Assembly (NCBI GenBank): GCA_946902985.2 | Contig: OX336393.1 | Location: 360,388,779 to 360,452,778 of the forward strand | Source: Meconema thalassinum | Lineage: Eukaryota; Arthropoda; Insecta; Orthoptera; Tettigoniidae | Direction of reading: 5' to 3' | Length of the DNA: 64,000 nt | Part shown: one piece after another, positions 31,796-43,866 of the stretch | Numbering within the stretch: the first letter of the stretch is position 1 | How the letters are laid out: the number at the start of each line of letters is the position of its first letter | Program-made: the position numbers and the translations under genes | Notes under the pieces: generated by a model | Database searches by the model: none | Seen by the model: the letters and a program-made list of their open reading frames with translations, nothing else | Told to the model about the DNA's origin: nothing

Positions 31796-33878
31796 TATTG
31801 CAGTTTGAGAAGTGAATAAAGAAGATGTGAATCCATATTCAAGGAGCTTCTTCACGTAGTGCATTAAAGGAGTAAACCCAAGTCGTGCAGCACGTCGACA
31901 GTGTGTTGGAGTGATATCCCTTCCCATTTGTCCTTTAAGAAGCTTATTTGAAGATCTATTTATTCCTAAGCCAGATTATCTCATGCTTAAAAGAGAAGTT
32001 TCCACCGAGTTCTGAGAACTACAAATCTCAATCCTCAGCGAATAAACACATTTCGGACAAATCTGTGATTGATCGCACAAGGCAAAATATAATACAAGTG
32101 CGAATCTCTCATGGATGCACACTGTTTCAGAAAAGTTTGGAACTCATAACTTCACAATGTATCGCAAAGCAGTTCATTCTTTCTCTTGGAAGTTCATATA
32201 TATTTCAAAAGTTAAAAGTGCTTTATCATAGAATAGTGAGTAGGTGAGAAAAACAGTCATCGGAAGACGCTGTTAAAATGGAATTAATGAAACTTGGAGG
32301 TTCTGTATGTCGCTTAAAATTAATGAGAAAAGTTATTTACTTATGGGGAGAACTCTAGTATGGTGGTAAAGCTGAATGTAAGTCAAAACTTTCGAAATGA
32401 TTTACTATTGTCTTATGTCCGTGGCTTACATCGCATAACTGGGCGAAGTCATATTAATTTTGGAAAATAACACTGGATATACTAAGATTTGTTGACGTCA
32501 ATATATTGTTGTATATCTGTGGTTGGCGAGCAAAGCGTGATTGCTTAGAGGCATAAATACTTTCATCTTGATGGCGAGGTTTTGGATTTCGGTAACTGTG
32601 GGGTGGGATTTGATATGAAGAAACTCATGAGGTCAGAAAGAACATCCGGAAGGGAAGTATTTGATAGGTGGTCGCCAGATAAACGTTGCCACGTCTCTGA
32701 GGCAGCATCAAAGTAGAGCGTCGTTACGAAAGATGCAGTTAAAGATCGTGATACATTACACTACGAAATTCCCCTAGACACAAAATGACGGTATCCAAGA
32801 CGTCATGAAAGGCAATAAAGGTTTAGACGATGCATACATGTCAAATCCCATGTGTTATCAAGGCTCTACATACAATCAGAAAATGTCCCAGATTCCCTTG
32901 CTTATAGTACAAATAGTAAATTTTGACCAGACATTCATCGAACCTCACAGCGAACAATGGTTTCACCCGGAGCGTCATCTAACCTACTAGTGGACATTTG
33001 CTCTGTCTCACTACGGATGTAGGTAGAAAAGTACAGTGCAACATTTCAATTAAATTGAACAACTGAAAGAATCTTATAACACTGGCCAGCAAGAAATGAA
33101 TCAAGGTGCCAGGGAAATTGCAACTAATATGGGGTATTTTGGTGATGCTGAAATGAATCTTTCATTGATTATTACAGATTGGTTCTAGCTTATATGATAC
33201 AGGGTGTTCATTAACTAAACCTTATATTCCGATATTACCTGTATCCGCTGAATTGTGGAGGCGAATATATGTTTTTAATGTGTGTTTTATTGTTTATTGC
33301 CATGTAACATGTTACTGTATATCAAATTACACATTAACTTTACATTTTATTTGTTTGCTGAAGTGAAATATGCAATATGAGTTCCTCATGACGAGGTTCT
33401 GTGAACTCAAGTGTTATATTATGAGTGTGGTGAATACAGAATGTTTTCAGACTGTCCGATGAGTTCTGTTATATGTATGGTGAATACAGACTGTTTTAAG
33501 ACTATTTGTAAGTAGATTATACTTTTCATTTTTATTTTCCTGTTTTTTTTTTTAAATTTTCCGGTAGGACTTTCAATATCTCAAAAACTAGAGCCAATTG
33601 AGCAAAACCGTTATCATATTCGGAATCAGCATCCAAAAGTCAACCTAAAATCACTTCGATCTCACTGGCACCAAAATGGTTGTTGACCAGAGTAATCATT
33701 CGTAACTCACCACCAAAGCTCGCACTTGAACGTAGGCCTATATCTGTATGGTCGATAATTAATAGTTCCTTCAATAATTGTGTTTTTGTTTAGTTTCTTC
33801 TTTAAATTGTATGGTGAATTATTTTATTGTCACATGAGGATGTGATCTCTCTGAAGATAAAGAATGGATACATACATA
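31796..33878. other. Unassigned interval
   Basis: About 2 kb with no recognised gene, SINE or paired inverted repeat. An ACAGGGTGTTCATTAAC motif near 33200 resembles a transposon end of the CAGGGTG type, but no partner end was found. Confidence 0.45.
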
Positions 33879-33880
33879 TA

Positions 33881-34714
33881 AGGTGCGTTCAAAAAGTAAC
33901 GAGCCGGAGGCTGTAATGCGCAAACCGGTGACGACATAGGCTAATCGTGGCGTGTGTAACGCGGTGTGGTTCCGGTCAGAGCGTGGAAGGTCACAGCCCG
34001 TCGCTAGAGGGCACGCTTGCACGTCACGTGACGTGACGATACAAAGCGAGCAGCAGCATGCATCAATCGTCCAACCAAGAACAAGACAGTAGGCCATTCG
34101 ACATGCTTCAGGGTGTGGTTGAAGACTGTGGGGCACCCATTGGGCACACACTTTCCGCAAGTGCAGTCGTTCCTTCATGATGGTGTGCACACTTACGACG
34201 CTCAATCCGACCACGGCGGCTAAGGCGTTCACTGTCACTCGGCGGTCCTGGGTAATGAGTGCATCAACCAGCTGGACGACGTCGTCATCGGTAATGCAGG
34301 GGTGTGCCCCAGACCGGGAATCATCAGCTAACGACACCCTTCCTTCCCTGAAGCGCTTGTGCCACGCCTTGAGCTTCAAGGAACATGCAGTGTTCGCCGT
34401 ATACTTGTGACATTCGGCGATGAGTGTCCGTTCCCCCTACTCCTTCCGCTGTCAGAAACCGAACAACACCTCTTTGCTCTTCGTTTGACGCCTCCATGTC
34501 ACTGTTTGCAATGCGACTGGCAGCGTTGGACGATTGATGCATGCAGCTGCTCACTTTGTATCGTCACGTGACGTGCACGCGTGCCCTCTAGCGACGGGCT
34601 GTGACCTTCCACGCTCTGGTCTGAGCCACACCTCGTTACACACGCCACGATTAGCCCACGTCGTCACCGGTTTGCGCATTACAGCCTCCGGCTCGTTACT
34701 TTTTGAACGCACCT
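33881..34714 (-). mobile_element. Mariner-like element derivative with about 195-bp inverted repeats
   Basis: TA flanks both sides (33879-33880 and 34715-34716). It begins AGGTGCGTTCAAAAAGTAAC and ends with the inverse (GTTACTTTTTGAACGCACCT). The arms 33881-34075 and 34520-34714 match nearly base for base. The centre holds a frameshifted N-terminal transposase fragment on the minus strand; everything after the DNA-binding domain is deleted. Confidence 0.88.
34100..34497 (-). pseudogene. Mariner-like transposase N-terminal fragment, frameshifted
   Basis: Starts ATG at 34497 (MEASNEEQRGVVRFLTAEGV), then shifts frame near 34380 into a second block with WHKRFREGRVSLADDSRSG, DDVVQLVDALITQDRRVTVN and VGLSVVSVHTIMKERL. 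These are the two helix-turn-helix units of the mariner DNA-binding domain. The deletion junction follows QWVPHSLQPHPEACRM near 34095, where the left arm begins. The catalytic domain is lost. It is the same structural outcome as the element at 30573-31321, from a different mariner lineage. Confidence 0.82.
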
Positions 34715-34716
34715 TA

Positions 34717-35357
34717 TACATACTTCACAGTGAATAGAAAGGATCATCCCTCCTTCTGACAGGAGACAGAATATAGGTCGTGCGGGTATGGACTCACTCC
34801 ACCAACCGTGCTGTGCACGATAGATGGAAATTCAGATGCTGAAAGAAAATGTTCTCGAATTGAATCGGAGGGTGCACAAGTGAAATAATGTATTCAGGTT
34901 GAATATCGAGACAGAAGTTAGTTTATAATTTCCCACAATATTGATGTACTGGTTGTTCGTGCTACGCCTGACGTGTAATCAATACAGGAGTGCAATTATA
35001 ATAACTTTCGCGTGACTCTGTTCGGTAAATAATAAATAATCCCTTTCAAGCTGCCATGGGTTTTAATGGTCGTGCTTAGCAGCAGTTTAATGCAGAATAC
35101 AAGTAACCTAGTGTCCTACATTACACAGTCGCTAAGATCTTTTATCTGGCCTTACTAGGATATATTACTAATTCTGTCAGATTGAGTAGCGCAGTGTTAC
35201 ATGAGAGGCATATCTACATCTACAACGGTTTCATGCATGATTAAAATGATGACATGTTACGAAATAGCAATGCCCGCAAAGTGCACGTGACGAACCTAGT
35301 CTCTAGCACAGCAAACCCTCATTATTACTACAAACAAAATATAATGTTCCAATACCC
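34717..35357. other. Unassigned interval
   Basis: No recognisable element. Confidence 0.45.
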
Positions 35358-35364
35358 TCATATA

Positions 35365-35707
35365 AGCTTGCCACGATGGGTGAGTGGATAGCGTTTCGGT
35401 CTACTAACCCCAAGATCGCAGGTTCGCTCATGGCCGTGGTAAGTGATTTTTGAAAGGCGGCAAAAATACGATACGCATGTCATACGTTGTTGGCATGATA
35501 AAGAACCCATTTCCGCCAACACAAAGTTCCTAATTTCTCTACTAGAAAGCGCTATAGTGTTCAAGAAGCTTAGATATCTAACATCTAACCTCCTTGACTT
35601 TCATAGTCAAGGAACAACGAAATTCGACATGCAAGCTACCCTCTGGGTGTCAAATAACAAAGCTTGCACCCGGTATCCGAGGCCATACGACATTATTATT
35701 ATTATTA
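35365..35707 (+). repeat. SINE type E copy with a short target-site duplication
   Basis: Starts AGCTTGCCACGATGGGTGAG, carries the same body as 61854-62244 (GGTTCGCTCATGGCCGTGG, CTACTAGAAAGCGC) and ends in (ATT)n. TCATATA occurs at 35358-35364 and 35708-35714. Confidence 0.85.
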
Positions 35708-35714
35708 TCATATA

Positions 35715-36365
35715 TCTATCGATATATATTTCTGTAGTCCATCTCGCTGTAGATCTCCGGAATGTAAAGGTGTCGAAGCTTATGAAAGAATTGGCATCAA
35801 ATCGTAGAAATCTTAAAATGAAATTACACGTGAAGAGATAGTTAAGACAATGACTACTCAAACGAAAGCCTACGCATAGTCTGTAATCAACTTACATAGT
35901 TCCTTTTAAAGTAATTCAAATTTATAATGTATTTAAAATCAGAGTTTTCAATGCATTTCTGTGTTTTATTCGTTTTATATTTTAATGTTCCATCAATATA
36001 AAGAATAATAGATTATGAGTATTATCAATTGTACTACTGTAATTTGAGTTTTAATATCATAAATCAGTATACGTTACGTTATTGTTATTCATTCGTTTCT
36101 AAAATTAATTAGGTGTCTAAATTGCAGTTCAAGATTTTGTATCATCGTTAGTTCTATAATTTGGTTATTTAATATTTGAAGTCATTGATTACTGTAGTAA
36201 GTTATTTCTCTAATGTTTGTAATCCGTAGTACAGCACTTTTTGAATATTAAATATTCTAATTCGGTGGTTAATAGTTTTATATCTTATTTCTGTAAAAAA
36301 TAATTTAGACTTGATAATTTTTAGTGTTTTTGTATTTTACCTCTGTATAAATCCAAGTAGATTTT
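35715..36365. other. Unassigned AT-rich interval
   Basis: Highly AT-rich. The frame over 35443-35841 is the SINE plus downstream sequence and not a gene. Confidence 0.45.
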
Positions 36366-37335
36366 TAGCCTACTTTTCACATTTTGCAAAAATGAGGAAA
36401 AAGTAGTCTTATGAGATCGGGCAAATGTGTGTGTCTGTCTGTCCTTCTGTCTGTCTGTCTGTCCTTCTGTCTGGCTGGCTGTGTGTGTGTCCCCCCCCCC
36501 TATCAACTCCTAAACGGCTGGAGTAATCAAAACAAAATTTGGTAGGAGTAATGGTCTATACCCGAATATCTCACGGCCATATTTGAAAATGATGTCAGTG
36601 CTACCAACTGCTAAAAAATCACAATTGAAATTTGAGCTCCATGTTGGATATCTTGGAAGGTATGAATGGGAGTTATTTCAAAATTGGCATACGTATAGAT
36701 AATAATATTGCAGTTTAATTTCCAGGAGGCCATACATCGTTGTGTTGCCAAAATGATTATAAGCCTGCTGATTGGTCCAATTTTTAAATGCACATAACTT
36801 CTACACTATCAATTGGAATTCAACCAAATTTCGTATGTTGTGTGCATACATAACCAGATATGACTGAGCGTATTCTTAAGACCCACCAGGGCTGCCAACT
36901 GTTAATAAATGTTCCTAATTTATTTTATCCAAATACCAATATATCAGAAAGTATGCAAGCCAATAGCTCTAAACTTTGCACACGTATAGTACCTGGCATT
37001 CTAGATGCATTTGGACTAACTAATATACGTCAGTGCTGCCAACATGATTCTAAGCCTGCTGATAGGTCCAATTTTAAAATGCATGTAACTTCTATACTAA
37101 CTAATGGATTTCATTCAAAATTGGCACAACAATAGATCATATTATTTCAGATTATTTCTGACCAATACATGCATGACATTGTTGCCAACATGATTTTACC
37201 CACGCTGTTAGATCCAATGTTTAACTGAATGTAACTTCCATGCTATTCATTGGACTTCAACCAAATTTTGTATTCTGTACCTTAAGAGATGGAACTAAGA
37301 ATATATTCAGTCATCAGGGCTGCCAACTGTAGTGC
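36366..37335 (-). repeat. Phased-module array type II (about 145 bp period)
   Basis: Modules carrying GCTGCCAACTG or GTTGCCAACATGATT are spaced 144, 147, 144, 146 and 138 bp (CCA at 36604, 36748, 36895, 37039, 37185 and 37323). In minus orientation the array leads to a C/G run of 10, a CA/GA-rich microsatellite (36417-36500), the CTCATAAG block and a GTAGGCTAA end at 36366, the same end order as the type I array. Module sequence is unrelated to type I at the level readable by eye. Part of this sequence recurs at 2300-2690. Confidence 0.8.
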
Positions 37336-37650
37336 TCTATTAGGCTACATTATGCAAGGTAGGCCTATACAGTATTTCGAAATAATTAGAAATTTCGATA
37401 TTAGCAACTTAATTTCTTCATTATTCTAGATAGGTTCATATACTGTAGAATAATCATTGGCATGAAAAGTAGGCTCTTTAGTTCGTCACGGAACTTCTTG
37501 TTATTATTTTTATCATACGCAGTCAAGCTCTTAAATGATTTGCAAATGTAACATGATTGTATCACACCACACATCTGTAAACGGTAATTTCTGTTGGTGC
37601 AGCGATTTTTTTACAATAAATAATGAACAAAATCCATCTATCCATCTATA
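37336..37650. other. Unassigned interval
   Basis: No recognisable element. Confidence 0.45.
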
Positions 37651-38024
37651 TTTAGGGTGAAAAAAATGCCGCATTTGGAGTTCGGCATGCGGTTCCTCGT
37701 CGAAATTCACGACAAAAGTTTATGTTGCAAAACCTAGTCCCGCCAATAAGTTTAACAGAAATGCGTGTTAAGAAATGAGGCTCTGGCAACGCTGTAACTG
37801 CATGCAGCGTGGCCAAAGGCAGGTCGCAGGATCTCGTTGCTCTGCCGGAGCTTTCTCTGTACATTCCGATGCACTGCAGTATGTGACAGTGTTGCCAGCT
37901 TCTCGTTTTTATACTTGTGTTTTCAAACAGCACCCGATCCGATTTGGCTATTGAAACTTTTGTCTTGAAATTGGATGTGGAATCGCATGCCGACCTCCAG
38001 GTGCGGCATTTTTTATTCACCCTG
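37651..38024. mobile_element. Fold-back MITE, CAGGGTGAA-type ends
   Basis: TAGGGTGAAAAAAATGCCGC at the left is mirrored by GCGGCATTTTTTATTCACCC at the right. The inverted similarity extends about 185 bp inward on each side, so the element is nearly all hairpin. TA follows the right end (38025-38026); the left duplication is eroded. Confidence 0.75.
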
Positions 38025-38026
38025 TA

Positions 38027-38650
38027 TAAATATGTACAGTATCTATCTATCTACCGAGTGATAGGTACGCCAGCCCCTTATTGTTTAATCTTATTAAGAC
38101 AAATGAACATTACTGGTCTCCTTTTTATTTATTTACTTATTTATTTATTTATTTATTTATTTAGCTATTTATGAAAGTTTGTGTAAGAAACCATTGATAT
38201 CGTATTTTACTCAATGGCCTACACATAAAATTTTCTACCATGGACACTTCGTGAAATACATTACCTGCTCTCAAGTATTCCGAAATTATTACAGCAAACA
38301 TCCTGAAATTACGCATGGGGATAGAGGTCTATTAACTTAATATGAATATGTGACTTTCAAAAACCTGGTAAACACTAACGAACCTGGCGACCACGTGCAT
38401 TCAAAGAATTTGAAAATACTTTTCAGGCGATCTAATCATCGTTGATATCGTTACTGTGGACAAAGAGGTGAAGTAAACCTTTCTCATTGATACCGCATTA
38501 TCCAATTCCCATATTCTTCAACAATCCTGCTGTGAGAAAATTACCAAGTACGTGCTTTTGGCTGAGGAAATATCGCACTTCTTTTACAGGTATCATATCT
38601 ATATCATAGAAAAATGGGAATACACGCTGCTGTACATAATTATAATCATA
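38027..38650. other. Unassigned interval with (TTTA)n
   Basis: Contains a TTTA microsatellite at about 38125-38165. Nothing else was recognised. Confidence 0.5.
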
Positions 38651-38667
38651 CAGAGAGCAGTCTTGGA

Positions 38668-39000
38668 GAGCCTCCGTGGCTTAGGCGGCAGCACGCCGGC
38701 CTCTCACCGCTGGGTCCGTGGTTCAAATCCCGGTCACTCCATGTGAGATTTGTGCTGGAGAAAGCGGAGGCAGACAGGTTTTTCTCCGGGTACTACGGTT
38801 TTCCTTGTCACACTTTCATTCCAGCAACACTCTCCACTATCATTTCATTTCATCTGTCATTCATTTGATCATTGACCCAGGGGAGTGCGACAGGCTTCGG
38901 CAGCCGGTACGTTCATATACTCGCCGCTAGATGGGGGCTTCATTCATTCCATTCCCTGACCCGGTCGGTCGACTAGAAGCAGGCTGTGGATTGTCATTTT
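38668..39000 (+). repeat. SINE type B with 17-bp target-site duplication
   Basis: Starts with a tRNA-like head (A-box TGGCTTAGGCGG, B-box GGTTCAAATCC) and ends GGCTGTGGATTGTCATTTT. CAGAGAGCAGTCTTGGA is present exactly at 38651-38667 and 39001-39017. A second copy is at 63349-63688. The short ORFs over this block are not genes. Confidence 0.94.
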
Positions 39001-39017
39001 CAGAGAGCAGTCTTGGA

Positions 39018-39345
39018 TACGTCGGCTTTGGTGGCGTATTCGGTAGCTTGCTGAACTGCTATGTCCGAGATTTTGGATTCAAATCCGAAGTCGTTGGATT
39101 TTAAGAGTGTTAAAATACTTCAGTATGCCTTCCTTCGGAGGGGAAGTAAATCCAGCGAGCCCATGTCATAGATTTATTGCATGCAAAAGAACTACAATAT
39201 TGGTTGTAAATAAATTTGTAGGTTATTTGGTTAAAAATGCTCTATCAAGTTGCAACGTTCGCCGCTGGGTGACAGTGTCTGTGACAGTGTCTGTGACAGT
39301 GGCATCTGGCAGCCAATGTTGGAACAACTTAAAATTGAACAAGCC
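39018..39345 (+). repeat. SINE type A copy, 3' part lost
   Basis: Begins CGTCGGCTTTGGTGGCGTAT directly after the type B duplication and continues with CCTTCCTTCGGAGGGGAAGT. It includes a small tandem GTGACAGTGTCT at about 39270-39300. The shared 3' tail is missing. Confidence 0.75.
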
Positions 39346-39509
39346 CAGTTTCATTCATTTTGATTTCATCCCTCATTAAATCCTCTCATGAGGTTGGCGT
39401 CAGGAAGGACGTCCGGCCGTAAAAACATCCGCCACATAGAATTTCGTCGCATCTCATGCCCGTCTCCGTTGGAAACGGGATTAATAAGCAGTTGATTTGT
39501 ACCCACATA

Positions 39510-40247
39510 CAGGGTGTCATTTATGTACTTGAGTACCCTTATGGGCGTGTAGGGGATGGGTATAGGATCAATTTGAGATAGGGAACCTGGGGTCGGAATG
39601 TCCTCCTAACCCCAGAAAACACGTTTGTTTCAGGCCCTCCGCCCCTGTAAAGTAGGGAAGCGCACATGTGTTACTCTGAGGTCAGGCACTATTTTGCTGT
39701 CAACAGTCTTGGCGCGACCACCGCTCAACGCTGCGTTAGCCGAGAGCTGCATTCCTCTTGCCAATTATTGTTAGTTCCGTCGTCTTAAACTACTACAGAG
39801 ACACACGTAACTCGTTGATACTAATAATCAAAAGGCAATTAATTTACAGAATCAATGATAGTTTTAAAAATCAGCACAGAATAAATACGCACTATGACTA
39901 CGCCCCCTCCTACCCCTCTAAAAATAAAGAAAAAGAAAAAAAATGAAGGTATGGCACCCCTGGATAAACGAACCCGGGACTACCGTGGCACCGCGCCTCG
40001 AGGCTATCCTGTCGATTAACCCAGCGTTGAGCGGTGGTCGCGCCAAGACCGTTGACAGCGAAAGAGTGCCTGACCTCAGAGTAACACAGGGTGTGCTTCC
40101 CTACTTTACAGGGGCGGAGGGCCTGAAACAAACCTGTTTTCTGGGGTTAGGAGGCCATTTCGACCCCAGGTTCGCTATCTCAAATTGATCCTATACCCAA
40201 CCCCTACACACCCCAAAAAGGTACTCGAGCACATAAATGACACCCTG
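39510..40247. mobile_element. Fold-back element with about 225-bp inverted arms, TA target duplication
   Basis: Starts CAGGGTGTCATTTATGTACT and ends with the inverse; TA outside both ends (39508-39509 and 40248-40249). The left arm runs to about 39735 (CCACCGCTCAACGCTG) and the right arm starts near 40020 (CAGCGTTGAGCGGTGG). The 285-bp centre has no recognised coding sequence. The element at 44479-45327 has related ends and arm sequence (GATAGGGAACYTGGGGTCGG). Confidence 0.88.
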
Positions 40248-40296
40248 TATATGATGAAAAAATATGTAATTATATTAATAATAGCCTAGGCTCCAC

Positions 40297-40802
40297 GGCG
40301 GCTTCGGTGGCGTAGTTGGTAGCATGGTGAGCTTCTATGCCCAAGATCGCGTGTTCAAACCCGGCCGAAGTCGTTGAATTTTTAAGAGCGTTAAAAAACT
40401 CTCCGTACGCCTTCCTTCAGAGGGGAAGTAAAGCCGGCGTGCCCATATCATAGATTTATTGCATGTAAATGAACCTTCCACTAACTACAATTGCGTGAAG
40501 CTAAATTTGTAGGTTGGATTTGATTAAAGCTCTTTAATTTCCAACGTTCGTTGCCAGGTGCCGGTTGCCGTGGCATCAAGTAGCCAAGTTCACAGTTACG
40601 TGTCGTTAACGGTAGCATTTGGTAGCAAAAGTAGGAACTACTTGAAATTGATTGCGTGCAGTCCTAACTTGAATTACAGAAAACACACAGTAATACGGCC
40701 ATCACAATTAACACCGGTTATCAGACAGATTCTACACGCACCCAGAGTACACGGAGCTACATGACCACGTTGGTGCAGCCCCTGAACTGAGGAACCAACC
40801 TT
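40297..40802 (+). repeat. SINE type A, full-length, with target-site duplication
   Basis: Starts GGCGGCTTCGGTGGCGTAGT and ends in GAGGAACCAACCTT. GGCTCCAC is duplicated at 40289-40296 and 40803-40810. The 3' part carries the shared tail (AACACCGGTTATCAGACAGA, GTACACGGAGCTACATGACC). Confidence 0.9.
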
Positions 40803-40839
40803 GGCTCCACTATAACGACTGATTGACGCCATGTCGAAG

Positions 40840-41795
40840 AGGTCAATACAAAAATCAATGCTGCTTTGTATTAAGCGGCAAACAACTGGTGATACTTGCG
40901 ATCGTTGGATGAAAGATCACTTGAAGTCCAAATCCTAACGTACTGTCATACGCCCTGTCGCATTGGATGGTAGGGAGTGCTGGCCAACTACGCCTGAGGC
41001 TGAGCGTCGTTTAGATATGGAAACAATGATGTTAAGGTGGACAGCAGGTTTTGCTAATTAAACTAGGTTTCAAATGACAATCTCATGAAGCGGTTTGATG
41101 TCGCACCTACCCGAGATAAAACGCACGACGAACGCCTGAGATGGCCTTCAGGCAGAAGGCGACACAATTACAAAGATGATTACAGTCTGCAAGTTGTCGG
41201 CAAAAGTCTAAAGCAAGCTGTTCCAGCCGAGCTGCTCGGCCGTGAGCATCTGAGTACTCGCCGCCTTGTGTGAGTAAACATGCAATGTGCAATACAGCTC
41301 TGCTGTAAGGGTGGCCGTTACTATAGTGCGGGACAAACCATTGGAAGCCTGAAGGTCACGCGTAGTCGGTGCGCTGTTGTCCTGTACGTTCTCGCATCAG
41401 CACGCGTCTGAAGGTACTATGCAATAGCATGGCAACACCGCCGGACGCGGGGTGGAGAGCGGAGCGGAGAGCCAGTTGACCTTCAGGCTTCCAATGGTTT
41501 GTCCCGCACTATAAGCGGTGGATACATCAAGACTGGCAGGAAGCACCATCACTCAGTGACGTATTGGCTATCACCCCCAGTCCCTCTCCAACTGTGCTCC
41601 GAGCATCACTGCTGAGTACTCGCGTGTACGCATACTCAAACTCGTGGATTTGGAACAGCCTGTTCTAAAGAATCGACCGACGCAACGATGGGCCGATACG
41701 CTACATGAAAAACCCCGACGCATTGATCTTCATCCACACTCGGCCACAGACAGCAATGTGTGGGGTAGCGTGTCCATGTAGCAAAGCGGGGCAAA
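40840..41795 (+). pseudogene. LINE C-terminal remnant interrupted by a MITE
   Basis: Broken frames read LKSKS.RTVIRPVALDGREC, then ERRLDMETMMLRWTAG, MKRFDVAP, DERLRW, and after the MITE RPTQRWADTLHE. This order is characteristic of the C-terminal end of a common arthropod non-LTR retrotransposon (RTE-like by motif; clade uncertain). Many stops and frameshifts make it old. The MITE at 41324-41511 interrupts it, and the LINE reading resumes after it. Confidence 0.72.
41324..41511. mobile_element. Short MITE with TA target duplication
   Basis: TAGTGCGGGACAAACCATTG at the left is mirrored perfectly by CAATGGTTTGTCCCGCACTA at the right, and the match continues through GAAGCCTGAAGGTC/GACCTTCAGGCTTC. 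TA lies outside both ends (41322-41323 and 41512-41513). 188 bp, no coding sequence. It sits inside a LINE remnant. Confidence 0.88.
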
Positions 41796-41834
41796 CGTTG
41801 AATAATAATAATATTATTAACTCTCTCAAAGAAA

Positions 41835-42051
41835 TTTAAATAGCAACTGGCAACTTGAAGTTGAAAAAGACTTTCAGGGCATAGACATCTCAATGGATAT
41901 TGCACTGGACATATCCAAATTCAGAGAACCAGTTGACCATCATCAATTCTCAGACCACCCAAACATTAAATCCAAAATAACCTGGATGGAGGAGCGCAGA
42001 AAGGGTGATATCGAGAAGATGAAGAGATTTGGGGAGGACAAGAAAGCATGA
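41835..42051 (+). pseudogene. LINE extreme C-terminal remnant
   Basis: An unbroken frame of about 70 codons ends at TGA 42049-42051 and reads WQLEVEKDFQGIDISMDIAL, later ITWMEERRKGDIEKMKRFGE. This basic, Glu/Lys-rich end matches the C-terminal block of the LINE type seen at 9660-9742 (AKWTEECRAKHSELMK) and 6751. It lacks any start and any catalytic region. Confidence 0.65.
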
Positions 42052-42098
42052 TCAGCTAAATGCGTTCAATCGCGCTTCTTAGACGGGCATAGGCGTAA

Positions 42099-42800
42099 CG
42101 TGATGATGAAGATGATAATTGTTGTTTAAAGAGGCCTAACATCGAGGTGATCGGCCCCTGATGGTTTGGGTGATCGTGAAGATGAAAATGAAATGCAAAC
42201 TTAAAAATAAAGCTAATACTAACCTATATACTAGAAGAAGAAATGGAAAACTAAAGGAGAATAAAGCAAATAAAGGACAGGAGGAAAAGAAATGCCCTCG
42301 AAAAATGTGGATTGAGGGACTTAGAAGGAAGGAGAGCCATGAAAGGCAGATAGGAAACTGAAAGAGGAGAGGGTCCGCCCCAAAGGTAAGGGACAAAAGG
42401 GGAAAACGGATCCAGCTCAGGAATTTCTCGGGATCGCCAACTCCCGAACTCACCAGCCGTGAGCCCCTGAGGGTGTAGCATTATCTAGGGTGGACCAGAA
42501 ATGGTGGAGCTACATACACCCTGCCTCCTTGAGGGCCCCTAGCAAAAGGCAGGAGATAACAGGAAAAGAAAAAGAAAGCTGACCCCTCGCAGCAGGAGGG
42601 TATCAGAAAAGATGAGACAAGGGCCGATTAAGGCGGGAAAGGAAGAGACTCCCTAGGCCTAGGATACTCTAATACCGTCCGGGTCGGAAGAGAACAAGAG
42701 TTGACCAAGTGAGGTCGAGAGGAAACAAGACAGAGAGGAACCCGGCACAGGTAAGTGGAAGCTGGGGTCCCGTGGTCGCCAACCCACGTCCCACTAGATA
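42099..42800 (-). repeat. Interspersed repeat family H, second long copy
   Basis: Collinear with 1599-2288: GATGATGAAGATGATAATTG, GGCCTAACATCGAGGTGATC, CTGACCCCTCGCAG and a CGTCCCACTAGATA end. It helps define the family length at about 700 bp. Confidence 0.7.
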
Positions 42801-43560
42801 GGCCTAACGATGTAAAAGTAATATACTCAGAACTATATTTGGTGTCCAATATGTTGATTTGAATATTTAGCAAAAGAGATGCAAACTCTATTTGGGTGGA
42901 TTGATATTATCTTAGGATACTCTCATAAGAGTAGTTTTACCGGGTGTTATACAACAAATGTGTGACGAGGGTTATATTTACCCGCCGATACGTACAGTAT
43001 GCCAAGGGACTTAACATCGGGGTTTCAAACTCTCAGACAGCAAATTACTGGCTTTCAACTACCGTTACGTTTCATAGAACTTATATTTGAACTTATTTAT
43101 TAATCCAGTTGATCCCTGGGATCTTGTATTAACGAGCCTCCGTACCCTGAGATCTTCTCTTGAAGGGCTCCGTTTAAGTCAAGTCGCTAAAATCGATTCT
43201 ATCTTGGAATGTATACTTTTCCTATTTCACGCTCTCTGAGCCACTTCCTTGTGTGAGATCGAGTCACATGTAGAGTGGGGCTTTCTCAAAGACGTGTGGT
43301 ATCACAGGGGGAGAAAATTGAACTGCTTAATCCAGCCAGATCAGCCCCCATTCTGAATCTAACACCACAGTAAAAACTTTGTTCCAAAATGATTGAAATA
43401 GGGCATGATGCCAACCTGTTAAGATTAATAATAATAATAATAACGATAATATACAGGAAGTGGACCTGAAGTGTAAATCAATTCAATAGGTGTTCTAGGC
43501 GGTTTGGGTACCTTTCCTTTCAAATAATCAAGATTGTATTTTAGGTTCATGATTCAAACT
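42801..43560. other. Unassigned interval
   Basis: A CTCTCATAAGAGTAGTTTTA motif near 42920 resembles the CTCATAAG end block of the phased repeats. An (AAT)n run is at about 43426-43442. Nothing else was recognised. Confidence 0.45.
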
Positions 43561-43866
43561 TTTACTTCAATCGCATGATTAGAAAACAAGATATAAAAAC
43601 TTAATTTTAAAATTTCGCACAGCCGCGATCTTGAGGTTGTGTAAGAAATTGTGCTAAATTAGAATTCAGTGCATTATAATGTGTATAAATATTTGCTGTG
43701 CCAAGTTCACTGCGCTCGGAAGGTTCAATCGTGAGAAAAGTCTGTTTAAATGCTTCAACTTCACTCGGCCGCAATGTTCGTATTTTACTTAACAGGTTTA
43801 TGCAAGTTACATAGATGAATGTCTAGTAATACCCTTTATCACCGTAACTAATTTATGGGTGATGTA

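Noticed and set aside
33195..33225. ACAGGGTGTTCATTAAC as the end of a TA-flanked MITE
   Set aside because: No inverted partner end was found within several kilobases, so no element can be defined.
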